Assembly: GCA_964019135.1 (NCBI GenBank)
Contig: OZ025248.1
Location: 35,953,670 to 36,017,669, forward strand
Direction of reading: 5' to 3'
Source: Arenicola marina
Taxonomy: Eukaryota; Annelida; Polychaeta; Arenicolidae
Length of the DNA stretch: 64,000 bases
Below the pieces are notes generated by a model. That model did not search any database, was not told the DNA's origin, and was given only the letters and a program-made list of their open reading frames with translations. Each line of letters opens with the position of its first letter. Position 1 is the stretch's first letter. This document shows, in pieces, positions 34,250-44,454 of the stretch. The position numbers and the translations under genes were made by a program.

Positions 34250-34948
34250 CTGGTATTGCGGTAAAACAGAACAAGGCTTTGGTTGGGAGGTAGCCGCAGG
34301 TGACCTGAGGAGGTAGTTAGATGGTTGGTTTGGTGGGCAGGAGGCGGCGGCGGGGGGGGGGGGGGGGGTGACTAGTCTCGCACGCCATGTACTTTAAGCC
34401 CAATAAAGACGAAGACGGAGGTGGGTGGTGGGGGGATCACCAGAGGGGGCCGGGGGGAAACCATTACGTAATTACACTGAGGATCCCGTTGGTAGTCCCG
34501 TGGCATTAGTTTTGTCTTTTTCCCACCGTTCGCAGTCCAGTCGTCTTATTGATACCCGCACCAGCGACTCATCACGTATGGAAAGCCGAATAAACCTTAA
34601 CCCACGTTTAACTAGTTTTTCGTGACGTATGGCCCAGCGGCTGGCGTCACGCGTTCAGTGATTGTCTCGTATTGCCCTCACGTTAATATTAGCGACGCGT
34701 TTTTACTTATTCAATGATTAGTCCATTAACGTGCGATGACGGAAAACCCGGTCACGTCGCACCCAAGGTTGGGCTGATGAGGGCAGAGTGCAGCCATGTT
34801 CCCATAGCAACCGCTTCCCTTGATCGTCGTGAGGGGGAAAAGGTGAACCGCCATCTTGTACAACCATAACCCCGATTGAGAGTAGAACCACCGTCACACC
34901 CACACCTGACGCGGTGGGCGACGGGGGCGTGGGGGGGGGGCGGGGAGG
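34250..34948. other. single-copy DNA with G-rich runs
   Basis: No gene is recognised. G-runs near 34345-34368 and 34425-34460 make quadruplex formation possible. Confidence 0.45.
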
Positions 34949-35102
34949 GCGGACGTGGTGATCAGACTGGCAGATCCCGGGTTCAACACCCCACCCGTGT
35001 CTGGGGCAGTATCGTCCCTTTACCACGTGGTCCCAGGGGGTTCTTTGGCCCCTTTTAGGTCATCGGTGCACAAAGGTGGCATAAAACACACTAATCCAAT
35101 CC
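34949..35102 (+). mobile_element. diverged SINE B copy
   Basis: It contains a B-box-like cccgggttcaacaccc, then tctggggca, gggttctttggccccttttag and cggtgcacaaaggtggcata, in the same order as SINE B at 29685-29871. Many substitutions and indels, and an unclear head, indicate an old copy. Confidence 0.75.
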
Positions 35103-35221
35103 CACAACTGAGCCCATATCATAAACACAGTGCAAAACTTTCAAATTTAGTTGTGCATTGGTTGTGTATATTTATGCCTCATACTTCAGAAAAGGTCTGG
35201 AGCAACAATTGATCGTCTCCT

Positions 35222-35590
35222 GGCCTTATAGACCCGCAAAGATACTAAGCCTCATAGACCAGCAGAAATATTGAGCCTCATAGACCAGCAAAGATAGTGA
35301 GCCTCATAGACCAGCAAAGGCATTGAGCCTAATAGACCAACAGATATTGAGTCGTAGAGACCAGCAAAGATATTGAGCATTGGAGACCAGTAACAATATT
35401 GAGCCTCATAGACCAGCAACTACATTGAGCCTCATAGACCAGCAAAGACATTGAGCCTCATAGACCAGCAAATATATTGAGCCTTAGAAACCAGCAAAGA
35501 TACTGAGCCTCATAGACCAGCAAAAGATCTGAAGTCTCATAGACCAGCAAATATATTGAGCGTCATAGAGCAGCAAATATAACGAGCATA
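35222..35590. repeat. 26-bp tandem array, ~14 units
   Basis: The unit is about 26 bp (catagaccagcaaagatatt, then gagcct), moderately diverged. It shares catagannagcaaa...ttgag and cct with the 36/38-bp array that follows without a gap. The longer units look like this one with an added gtatgtggtgaaa-type segment. Confidence 0.9.
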
Positions 35591-38500
35591 TGGTGAAACC
35601 TCATAGAGCAGCAAATATTAACTATGTGGTGAAACCTCATAGAACAGCAAATATATCGAGTATGTGGTGAAACCTCATAGAATAGCAAACATTGAGCATG
35701 TGGTGAAACCTCATAGAGCAGCAAATATAGCGAGTATGTGGTGAAACCTCATAGAACAGCAAATATATCGAGTATGTGGTGAAACCTCATAGAGCAGCAA
35801 ACATTGAGTATGTGGTGAAACCTCATAGAGCAGCAAATATAACGAGTATCTGGTGAAACCTCAAAGAGCAGCAAACATTGAGTATGTGGTGAAACCTCAT
35901 AGAACAGCAAACATTAATTATGTGGTGAAACCTCATAGAGCAGCAAATATAACGAGTATGTGGTGAAACCTCATAGAGCAGCAAACATTGAGTATGTGGT
36001 GAAACCTCATAGAGCAACAAACATTGAGTATGTGGTGAAACCTCATAGAGCAGCAAACATTGAGTATGTGGTGAAACCTCATAGAGCAGCAAATATAACG
36101 AGTATCTGGTGAAACCTCATAGAGCAGCAAACATTGAGTATGTGGTGAAACCTCATAGAGCAGCAAACATTGAGTATGTGGTGAAACCTCATAGAGCAGC
36201 AAATATAGCGAGTATCTGGTGAAACCTCATAGAGCAGCAAATATTGAATATGTGGTGAAACCTCATAGAGCAGCAAACATTGAGTATCTGGTGAAACCTC
36301 ATAGAGCAGCAAACATTGAGTATGTGGTGAAACCTCATAGAGCAGCAAACATTGAGTATCTGGTGAAACCTCATAGAGCAGCAAACATTGAGTATGTGGT
36401 GAAACCTCATAGAACAGCAAATATATCGAGTATGTGGTGAAACCTCATAGAATAGCAAACATTGAGCATGTGGTGAAACCTCATAGAGCAGCAAATATAG
36501 CGAGTATGTGGTGAAACCTCATAGAGCAGCAAATATAACGAGTATCTGGTGAAACCTCATAGAGCAGCAAACATTGAGTATGTGGTGAAACCTCATAGAG
36601 CAGCAAACATTGAGTATGTGGTGAAACCTCATAGAGCAGCAAATATAGCGAGTATCTGGTGAAACCTCATAGAGCAGCAAATATTAACTATGTGGTGAAA
36701 CCTCAGAGAACAGCAAATATATCGAGTATGTGGTAAAACCTCATAGAATAGCAAACATTGAGCATGTGGTGAAACCTCATAGAGCAGCAAATATAGCGAG
36801 TATGTGGTGAAACCTCATAGAGCAGCAAACATTGAGTATGTGGTGAAACCTCATAGAGCAGCAAATATAACGAGTATCTGGTGAAACCTCATAGAACAAC
36901 AAACATTGAGTATGTGGTGAAACCTCATAGAGCAGCAAACATTGAGTATGTGGTGAAACCTCACAGAATAGCAAACATATCGAGTATGTGGTGAAACCTC
37001 ATAGAGCAGCAAATATATGGAGTATGTGGTGAAACCTCATAGAATAGCAAACATTGAGCATGTGGTGAAACCTCATAGAGCAGCAAATATAGCGAGTATG
37101 TGGTGAAACCTCATAGAGCAGCAAATATAACGAGTATCTGGTGAAACCTCATAGAGCAGCAAACATTGAGTATGTGGTGAAACCTCATAGAGCAGCAAAC
37201 ATTGAGTATGTGGTGAAACCTCATAGAGCAGCAAATATAGCGAGTATCTGGTGAAACCTCATAGAGCAGCAAATATTAACTATGTGGTGAAACCTCAGAG
37301 AACAGCAAATATATCGAGTATGTGGTAAAACCTCATAGAATAGCAAACATTGAGCATGTGGTGAAACCTCATAGAGCAGCAAATATAGCGAGTATGTGGT
37401 GAAACCTCATAGAGCAGCAAACATTGAGTATGTGGTGAAACCTCATAGAGCAGCAAATATAACGAGTATCTGGTGAAACCTCATAGAACAACAAACATTG
37501 AGTATGTGGTGAAACCTCATAGAGCAGCAAACATTGAGTATGTGGTGAAACCTCATAGAACAGCAAATATATCGAGTATGTGGTGAAACCTCATAGAGCA
37601 GCAAATATATCGAGTATGTGGTGAAACCTCATAGAGCAACAAACATTGAGTATGTGGTGAAACCTCATAGAGCAGCAAACATTGAGTATGTGGTGAAACC
37701 TCATAGAGCAGCAAATATAACGAGTATGTGGTGAAACCTCATAGAGCAGCAAATATTGAGTATGTGGCGAAACCTCATAGAGCAACAAACATTGAGTATG
37801 TGGTGAAACCTCATAGAGCAGCAAACATTGAGTATGTGGTGAAACCTCATAGAGCAGCAAATATAACGAGTATGTGGTGAAACCTCATAGAGCAGCAAAC
37901 ATTGAGTATCTGGTGAAACCTCATAGAGCAGCAAACATTGAGTATGTGGTGAAACCTCATAGAGCAGCAAATATAACGAGTATGTGGTGAAACCTCATAG
38001 AGCAACTAACACTGAGTATGTGGTGAAACCTCATAGAGCAGCAAACATTGAGTATGTGGTGAAACCTCATAGAGCAGCAAATATAACGAGTATGTGGTGA
38101 AACCTCATAGAGCAACAAACATTGAGTATGTGGTGAAACCTCATAGAGCAGCAAACATTGAGTATGTGGTGAAACCTCATAGAGCAGCAAATATATCGAG
38201 TATGTGGTGAAACCTCATAGAGCAACAAACATTGAGTATGTGGTGAAACCTCATAGAGCAACAAATATATCGAGTATGTGGTGAAACCTCATAGAGCAAC
38301 AAACATTGAGTATGTGGTGAAACCTCATAGAGCAGCAAACATTGAGTATGTGGTGAAACCTCATAGAGCAGCAAATATAACGAGTATGTGGTGAAACTTC
38401 ATAGAGCAGCAAACATTGAGTATCTGGTGAAACCTCATAGAGCAGCAAACATTAATTATGTGGTGAAACCTCATAGAACAACAAATATAACGAGTATGTG

Positions 38501-38700
38501 GTGAAACCTCATAGAGCAGCAAACATTGAGTATGTGGTGAAACCTCATAGAGCAGCAAACATTGAGTATGTGGTGAAACCTCATAGAGCAGCAAATATAA
38601 CGAGTATGTGGTGAAACCTCATAGAGCAGCAAATATAACAAGTATGAGGTGAAACCTCATAGAGCAGCAAATACACCTTGAGTTCGTGATGAAACCTCAG
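35591..38700. repeat. 36/38-bp tandem array, ~84 units, 592-bp higher-order repeat
   Basis: Two interspersed unit types share catagagcagcaaa...gagtatgtggtgaaacct. The 36-bp type has acattgag, and the 38-bp type has tataacgag, tatatcgag or tatagcgag. The two-base difference shifts frame between types, giving minus-strand LLYEVSPHTQCL runs that switch into CCSMRFHHILNV runs. The segments at 36777-36974 and 37369-37566 are nearly identical 592 bp apart, marking a recent multi-unit duplication. Confidence 0.96.
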
Positions 38701-38883
38701 CATACATATGTTAACCACCACAAGAGCCCTGACCCAAATAGATCTGACCCAAATAGAGTGTCATATAACAGCGAAGACATCCGGGAAGACAGTGGGGAGG
38801 TTACTCCGCTCTATCGCCATACTCTGCCGCCTGCATCGGGTATCGTACATAAGGGGCCAGTCTTTGAAACGGGGTTCGAGTAA

Positions 38884-39221
38884 CATGGGCGGAGCTGAGA
38901 CATGAGCAGCATGTAAAAGGGGCGGAGCGTGAATATTGCGTGTTATATAAAAGGGGCGGAGCGTGCATATTGAGTGGCATATAAAAGGGCGGAGCGTGCA
39001 TATTTAGTGGCATATAAAAGGGCGGAACGTGCATATTGACTGCCATATAAAAGGGGCGGCGCCTGGATATTGACTGCTACGTAAAAGGGACATATTGAGT
39101 GGTATATAATGGGGCGGCGCTTGAACGCGAAGTGTCATATAAAAAAGGGCGGAGTTTGGTTAATGATTGTCAAAACAAGGGCGCAGCTTGGATATTAAAT
39201 GTCAAAAAAAAAGCGCAGCTC
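38884..39221. repeat. ~34-bp array with TATA-like plus GC-box-like motif per unit
   Basis: About nine units of roughly 34 bp contain catataaaaggggcggagcg, then tgcatattgagtgg. Most pair tataaaag directly with gggcgg. Units become A-rich and less regular to the right. The array continues as weaker copies at 39438-39640 beyond an inserted element. The promoter-like motifs are repeated identically in one orientation; there is no evidence from sequence that they initiate transcription. Confidence 0.88.
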
Positions 39222-39437
39222 CAGGTGCAGATCTAGGGGGCGGGGGGGGGAGGGTTACCGGGGTTGCACCCCCCCCCCCCCTTGGGAACCTGAACATACA
39301 CTGTTAAAATCGGCTTCTCCGAGCAGCGCCCCCCCCCCCCTCCCTCCGGTCGCAAGTTTTTCAGAGAGCTCCCCCCCCAGTCGCAAGTTTTCAGAGCAAC
39401 CCCCCCCCCCCTTGGCAAATTGCTAGATCCGCCCCTT
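39222..39437. mobile_element. small TIR element with G-run/C-run interior
   Basis: The ends CAGGTGCAGATCTAG (39222-39236) and CTAGATCCGCCCCTT (about 39423-39437) are imperfect inverted repeats with four mismatches. The interior is dominated by G-runs at the left and several C-runs of 10-14 at the right, separated by cgcaagttttcagag-type copies. Array sequence (gcagctt) flanks both sides, with agctc and agctt as a possible short duplication. No protein is encoded. It fits a MITE; its superfamily is not determined. Confidence 0.6.
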
Positions 39438-39865
39438 AGCTTCGATATTGATTGTCAAAAAAGGCGAATCTTGGTGATTTATTGTCAAAAAGGGCGCAGC
39501 TTGGATACTGAGTGTCATATAAAAGAGCGGAGAAAAAAATGGCAAGGGGCAGGGTTCAAAAGACAGCAGGTGTCACACAAAACAACCACAGCCTAGACAT
39601 CACGTCTCATATAAAACGACAGTGTCATGAAGGGGAGAGGGGGGTTGGGATATCGAATATCATATATATCATATAAAATGACCGTTGGAGGGGGTTTGCC
39701 GGTGGGCGTTGGGGGTGTATGGGCCTCGAGCGTGGCGCGCGTGATGTTTTTTCCCGGATGTCCAAGCCGGATGCCCGGAGAAAGGCGTTCGTCGTAACTA
39801 CCTTAAGTCGTTGGAGGATATAGAATTACATCTCTTTTCTTATTTCAGCGTTGGCATGGTGACTG
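39438..39865. other. decaying tail of the TATA/GC-box array, then single-copy DNA
   Basis: Up to about 39640, scattered units such as gtgtcatataaaagagcgg persist. After that no repeat or gene is visible. Confidence 0.6.
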
Positions 39866-42800
39866 GATAGTGACCCTCTATATCTGTCCGTCTGTCCCTG
39901 TCCCTCTATGTCCGTCTGTCCCTGTCCCTCTATATCTGTCCGTCTGTCCCTGTCCCTCTATATCCGTCTGTCCCTGTCCCTCTATGTCCGTCTGTACCTG
40001 TCCCTCTATGTCCGTCTGTCTGTCCCTGTCCCTCTATGTCCGTCTGTCTGTCCCTGTCCCTCTATGTCCGTCTGTCCCTGTCCCTCTATATCTGTCCGTC
40101 CCTGTCCCTCTATGTCCGTCTGTCCCTCTATGTCCGTCTGTCCCTGTCCCTCTATGTCCGTCTGTCCCTGTCCCTCTATATCTGTCCGTCTGTCCCTGTC
40201 CCTCTATATCTGTCCGTCTGTCCCTGTCCCTCTATATCTGTCCGTCTGTCCCTCTATGTCCGTCTGTCCCTGTCCCTCTATGTCCGTCTGTCCCTGTCCC
40301 TCTATGTCCGTCTGTCCCTGTCCCTCTATGTCCGTCTGTCCCTGTCCCTCTATATCTGTCCGTCTGTCCCTCTCCCTCTATATCTGTCCGTCTGTCCCTG
40401 TCCCTCTATATCTGTCCGTCTGTCCCTCTATGTCCGTCTGTCCCTGTCCCTCTATATCTGTCCGTCTTTTCCTCTATGTCCGTCTGTCCCTGTCCCTCTA
40501 TGTGCGTCTGTCCCTGTCCCTCTATATCTGTCCGTCTGTCCCTGTCCCTCTATATCTGTCCGTCTGTCCCTGTCCCTCTATGTCCGTCTGTCCCTGTCCC
40601 TCTATGTCCGTCTGTCCCTGTCCCTCTATATCTGTCCGTCTGTCCCTGTCCCTCTATATCTGTCCGTCTGTCCCTCTATGTCCGTCTGTCCCTGTCCCTC
40701 TATGTCCGTCCGTCCCTGTCCCTCTATGTCCGTCTGTCCCTGTCTCTCTATGTCCGTCTGTCCCTGTCCCTCTATGTCCGTCTGTCCCTGTCCCTCTATG
40801 TCCGTCTGTCCCTGTCCCTCTATGTCCGTCTGTCCCTGTCCCTCTATATCTGTCCGTCTGTCCCTGTCCCTCTATATCTGTCCGTCTGTCCCTGTCCCTC
40901 TATGTCCGTCTGTCCCTGTCCCTCTATATCTGTCCGTCTGTCCCTGTCCCTCTATATCTGTCCGTCTGTCCCTGTCCCTCTATATCTGTCCGTCTGTCCC
41001 TCTATGTCCGTCTGTCCCTGTCCCTCTATGTCCGTCTGTCCCTGTCCCTCTATGTCCGTCTGTCCCTGTCCCTCTATGTCCGTCTGTCCCTGTCCCTCTA
41101 TATCTGTCCGTCTGTCCCTCTCCCTCTATATCTGTCCGTCTGTCCCTGTCCCTCTATATCTGTCCGTCTGTCCCTCTATGTCCGTCTGTCCCTGTCCCTC
41201 TATGTCCGTCTGTCCCTGTCCCTCTATGTCCGTCTGTCCCTGTCCCTCTATATCTGCCCGTCTGTCCCTGTCCCTCTATGTCCGTCTGTCCCTGTCCCTC
41301 TATGTCCGTCTGTCCCTGTCCCTCTATATCTGTCCGTCTGTCCCTGTCCCTCTATATCTGTCCGTCTGTCCCTGTCCCTCTATGTCCGTCTGTCCCTGTC
41401 CCTCTATGTCCGTCTGTCCCTGTCCCTCTATATCTGTCCGTCTGTCCCTGTCCCTCTATATCTGTCCGTCTGTCCCTGTCCCTCTATGTCCGTCTGTCCC
41501 TGTCCCTCTATGTCCGTCTGTCCCTGTCCCTCTATATCTGTCCGTCTGTCCCTGTCCCTCTATATCTGTCCGTCTGTCCCTGTCCCTCTATGTCCGTCTG
41601 TCCCTGTCCCTCTATGTCCGTCTGTCCCTGTCCCTCTATGTCCGTCTGTCCCTGTCCCTCTATGTCCGTCTGTCCCTGTCCCTATATGTCTGTCTGCCCT
41701 CTATGTCCGTCTGTCCCTGTCCCTCTATGTCCGTCTGTCCCTGTCCCTCTATATCTGTCCGTCTGTCCCTGTCCCTCTATATCTGTCTGTCCCTGTCCCT
41801 CTATGTCCGTCTGTCCCTGTCCCTCTATGTCCGTCTGTCCCTGTCCCTCTATGTCCGTCTGTCCCTGTCCCTCCTTGTCCGTCTGTCCCTGTCCCTCTAT
41901 GTCCGTCTGTCCCTGTCCCTCTATGCCCGTCTGTCCCTGTCCCTCTATGTCTGTCTGTCCCTGTCCCTATATGTATGTCTGTCCCTGTCCCTCTATGTCC
42001 GTCTGTCCCTGTCCCTCTATGTCCGTCTGTCCCTGTCCCTCTATGTCCGTCTGTCTCTGTCCCTCTATGTCCGTCTGTGCCTGTCCCTCTATGTCCGTCT
42101 GTCCCTGTCCCTCTATGTCCGTCTGTCCCTGTCCCTCTATGTCCGTCTGTCCCTGTCCCTCTATGTCCGTCTGTGCCTGTCCCTCTATGTCCGTCTGTCC
42201 CTGTCCCTCTATGCCCGTCTGTCCCTGTCCCTCTATGTCCGTCTGTCCCTGTCCCTCATGTCCGTCTGTGCCTGTCCCTCTATGTCCGTCTGTCCCTGTC
42301 CCTCTATGCCCGTCGGTCCCTGTCCCTCTATGTCCGTCTGTGCCTGTCCCTCTATGTCCGTCTGTCCCTGTCCCTCTATGTCCGTCTGTCCTTGTCCCTC
42401 TATGTCCGTCTGTCCCTGTCCCTCTATGTCCCTCTCGGTCCCTGTCCCTTTATGCCCGTCTGTCCCTGTCCCTCTATGTCCGTCTGTCCCTGTCCCTCTA
42501 TATCTGTCCGTCTGTCCCTGTCCCTCTGTGTCCGTCTGTCCCTGTCCCTCTATGCCCGTCGGTCCCTGTCCCTCTATGTCCGTCTGTCCCTGTCCCTCTA
42601 TGCCCGTCTGTCCCTGTCGCTCTATGTCCGTCTGTCCCTCTATGTCCGTTTGTCCCTGTCCCTCTATGCCCGTCTGTCCCTGTCCCTCTATGTCCGTCTG
42701 TCCCTCTATGTCCGTCTGTCCCTGTCCCTCTATGTCCGTCTGTCCTTGTCCCTCTATGTCCGTCTGTCCCTGTCCCTCTATGTCCCTCTCGGTCCCTGTC

Positions 42801-43025
42801 CCTTTATGCCCGTCTGTCCCTGTCCCTCTATGTCCGTCTGTCCCTGTCCCTCTATATCTGTCCGTCTGTCCCTGTCCCTCTGTGTCCGTCTGTCCCTGTC
42901 CCTCTATGCCCGTCGGTCCCTGTCCCTCTATGTCCGTCTGTCCCTGTCCCTCTATGCCCGTCTGTCCCTGTCCCTCTATGTCCGTCTGTCCCTCTATGTC
43001 CGTCTGTCCCTGTCCCTCTAAGTCA
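39866..43025. repeat. 24/28-bp pyrimidine-rich tandem array, ~125 units
   Basis: The main unit is 24 bp (ctgtccctgtccctctatgt, then ccgt). A 28-bp variant replaces tatgtccgtc with tatatctgtccgtc, and a shorter form lacks one ctgtccc. Later units add gtgcctg and gcccgtc variants. The plus strand is almost pure pyrimidine with no stop codon in any frame, so all three plus frames are open for over 1000 codons. The four-base difference between unit types rotates the frame. Segments near 42410-42640 and 42770-43000 are near-copies. Confidence 0.97.
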
Positions 43026-43077
43026 GTTTTATCTCTGTCTCTCTCTTCAGTGGACACATGAGACCCATAACCGTTAA

Positions 43078-43306
43078 GGTCAGCTTGCTTGAGAAAGACA
43101 CTTTAAACCATGAAGGTCGTATTGCGTCGATGGGTCGAGGATCAAGGGTAGAACGAAGACATATAACCATCCGCTCTCTTCGCAGAAGAACATGGGATGT
43201 TTTCTCCAAGAAAATATGTAAAAAGTCACAGTCGAGCACGAACCCCTGAACTCTGGCCTGGCAGAGCACAATGCAAAAGTCAAGAGCGCTAACCACTAGA
43301 CCATAG
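43078..43306 (-). mobile_element. tRNA-derived SINE, family C, full copy
   Basis: Read on the minus strand, the head tatggtctagtggttagcgc is A-box-like and aggggttcgtgctc is B-box-like. The body then gives catcccatgttcttctgcga, gacgcaatacgacc and ggtttaaagtgtct. This body parallels family A (gatcccatgtcctccttcgc, gacgcgatatgacc, ggttaaagcgtc), while the head differs. Families A and C therefore share a conserved 3' domain joined to different tRNA-like heads. Confidence 0.72.
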
Positions 43307-43680
43307 GTGTCAACCGCATCACGCTAGTTCAGTCGGTAGCGTACTGAGCTGTTTGATCTGTACTGCCATGCCGACTGACATATATTTTAGAAAACCCTTT
43401 GACCAAACTCCAGTATACAGCTCAACTCCTGAAAACAAAGTTGTTTTTCATCAATAATTTCATGCCGACAAACATGCTTTAGAAAACATGACGTATGAGA
43501 AGTTCTCTAATTTCATGCAGGCAGATATATATAGAAAACATTTCGACCGAAATCCTGGATAAATTTAGACTGTCGGTATCGGATTTTTTTTCCACCTGTA
43601 ATTCCATGCAGACGGACATAGATTAGAAAGCATTACGGCTAAAATCCAGGATAAATCTCCTGTGATGTCCTCTGGCGCCC
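43307..43680. repeat. degenerate ~110-bp repeat, 3-4 copies
   Basis: The pattern catgcngacngacata...ttagaaaacat...gaccnaaatcc recurs at about 43365, 43460, 43515 and 43605 with much divergence. A tRNA-like cacgctagttcagtcggtag at 43320-43339 may be another truncated SINE head, without a B box. Confidence 0.5.
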
Positions 43681-43770
43681 ATGGCAAGGACCAAGGTATA
43701 TCTCTGGGGGGGACCGCCTACTGCTCCTCTCGAAGCCTATACTTTACCCCGCATGAATAATAGAGTTAGG

Positions 43771-43866
43771 CACAGTGGGGTGCGAACCCCACAAACCGTT
43801 AGCAGTGCCTGGCCCCACTCATTGGAGAAAAACCCAAGCGCTAACCAACAGATAAACCGGGTGCCC
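43771..43866 (-). mobile_element. truncated SINE C-like head
   Basis: Read on the minus strand, cggtttatctgttggttagc is A-box-like and gtggggttcgcaccccactg holds the B box. The spacing between boxes is long, as in the copy at 43078-43306, with gccaggc in between. The 3' domain is absent. Confidence 0.5.
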
Positions 43867-43869
43867 CCC

Positions 43870-44454
43870 CTGGACATGCCTACCTTCTGAGACATCTTCA
43901 ACCATAAAATAATCATCGGCGACCAATGTTGTTAGATGTTTAAAAAAAATTACGTACAAATATCTGTTATTACGTAACGTAATGTATTGACAATTATTTC
44001 GCGGCAACCATACGCTATACTCTCAGAGTTGCGTGGGTAAGAAAGCGGGAGAACTCCCCTCCTCACTTCCCAGGCTATCGTATCACGCACAGAAAGGTTT
44101 ATACGGACTTACACGTGTCGACTGAAGTGGATCTGCCTTGCCCCAGTTTCTCACTGAACGGTGCCAATTCCTTGATTAAATGCTATTGATCATTCATACC
44201 ATGAGTGGCAAGATCCAGACCAGCCACCAGACGTATGCGTTGTGGAATATTATGTCAAGAAACCCAGCTCCTTCGCCACGTGTCATACTCATTATTCAAG
44301 TCCGCCGCGTTCATTTATTCACGACTGCCCCCTTTGTAAAGTGCATCATTTGACGGCAGTGCTCAGCGCCCCCTGGATGAGAATGTGTAAACAGCAATTT
44401 GTCTCACGTGGTCGTAGACATCCCGGCTTGCTCGTCACTTAGCAAGCCCGGGAG
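43870..44454. other. single-copy DNA
   Basis: No gene or repeat is recognised here. Confidence 0.45.

Noticed and set aside
39870-43061. Plus-strand frames of over 1000 codons as a Cys-Pro-Ser repeat protein
   Set aside because: All three plus frames are open and unit-length variation rotates frame; there is no start context or splice support.
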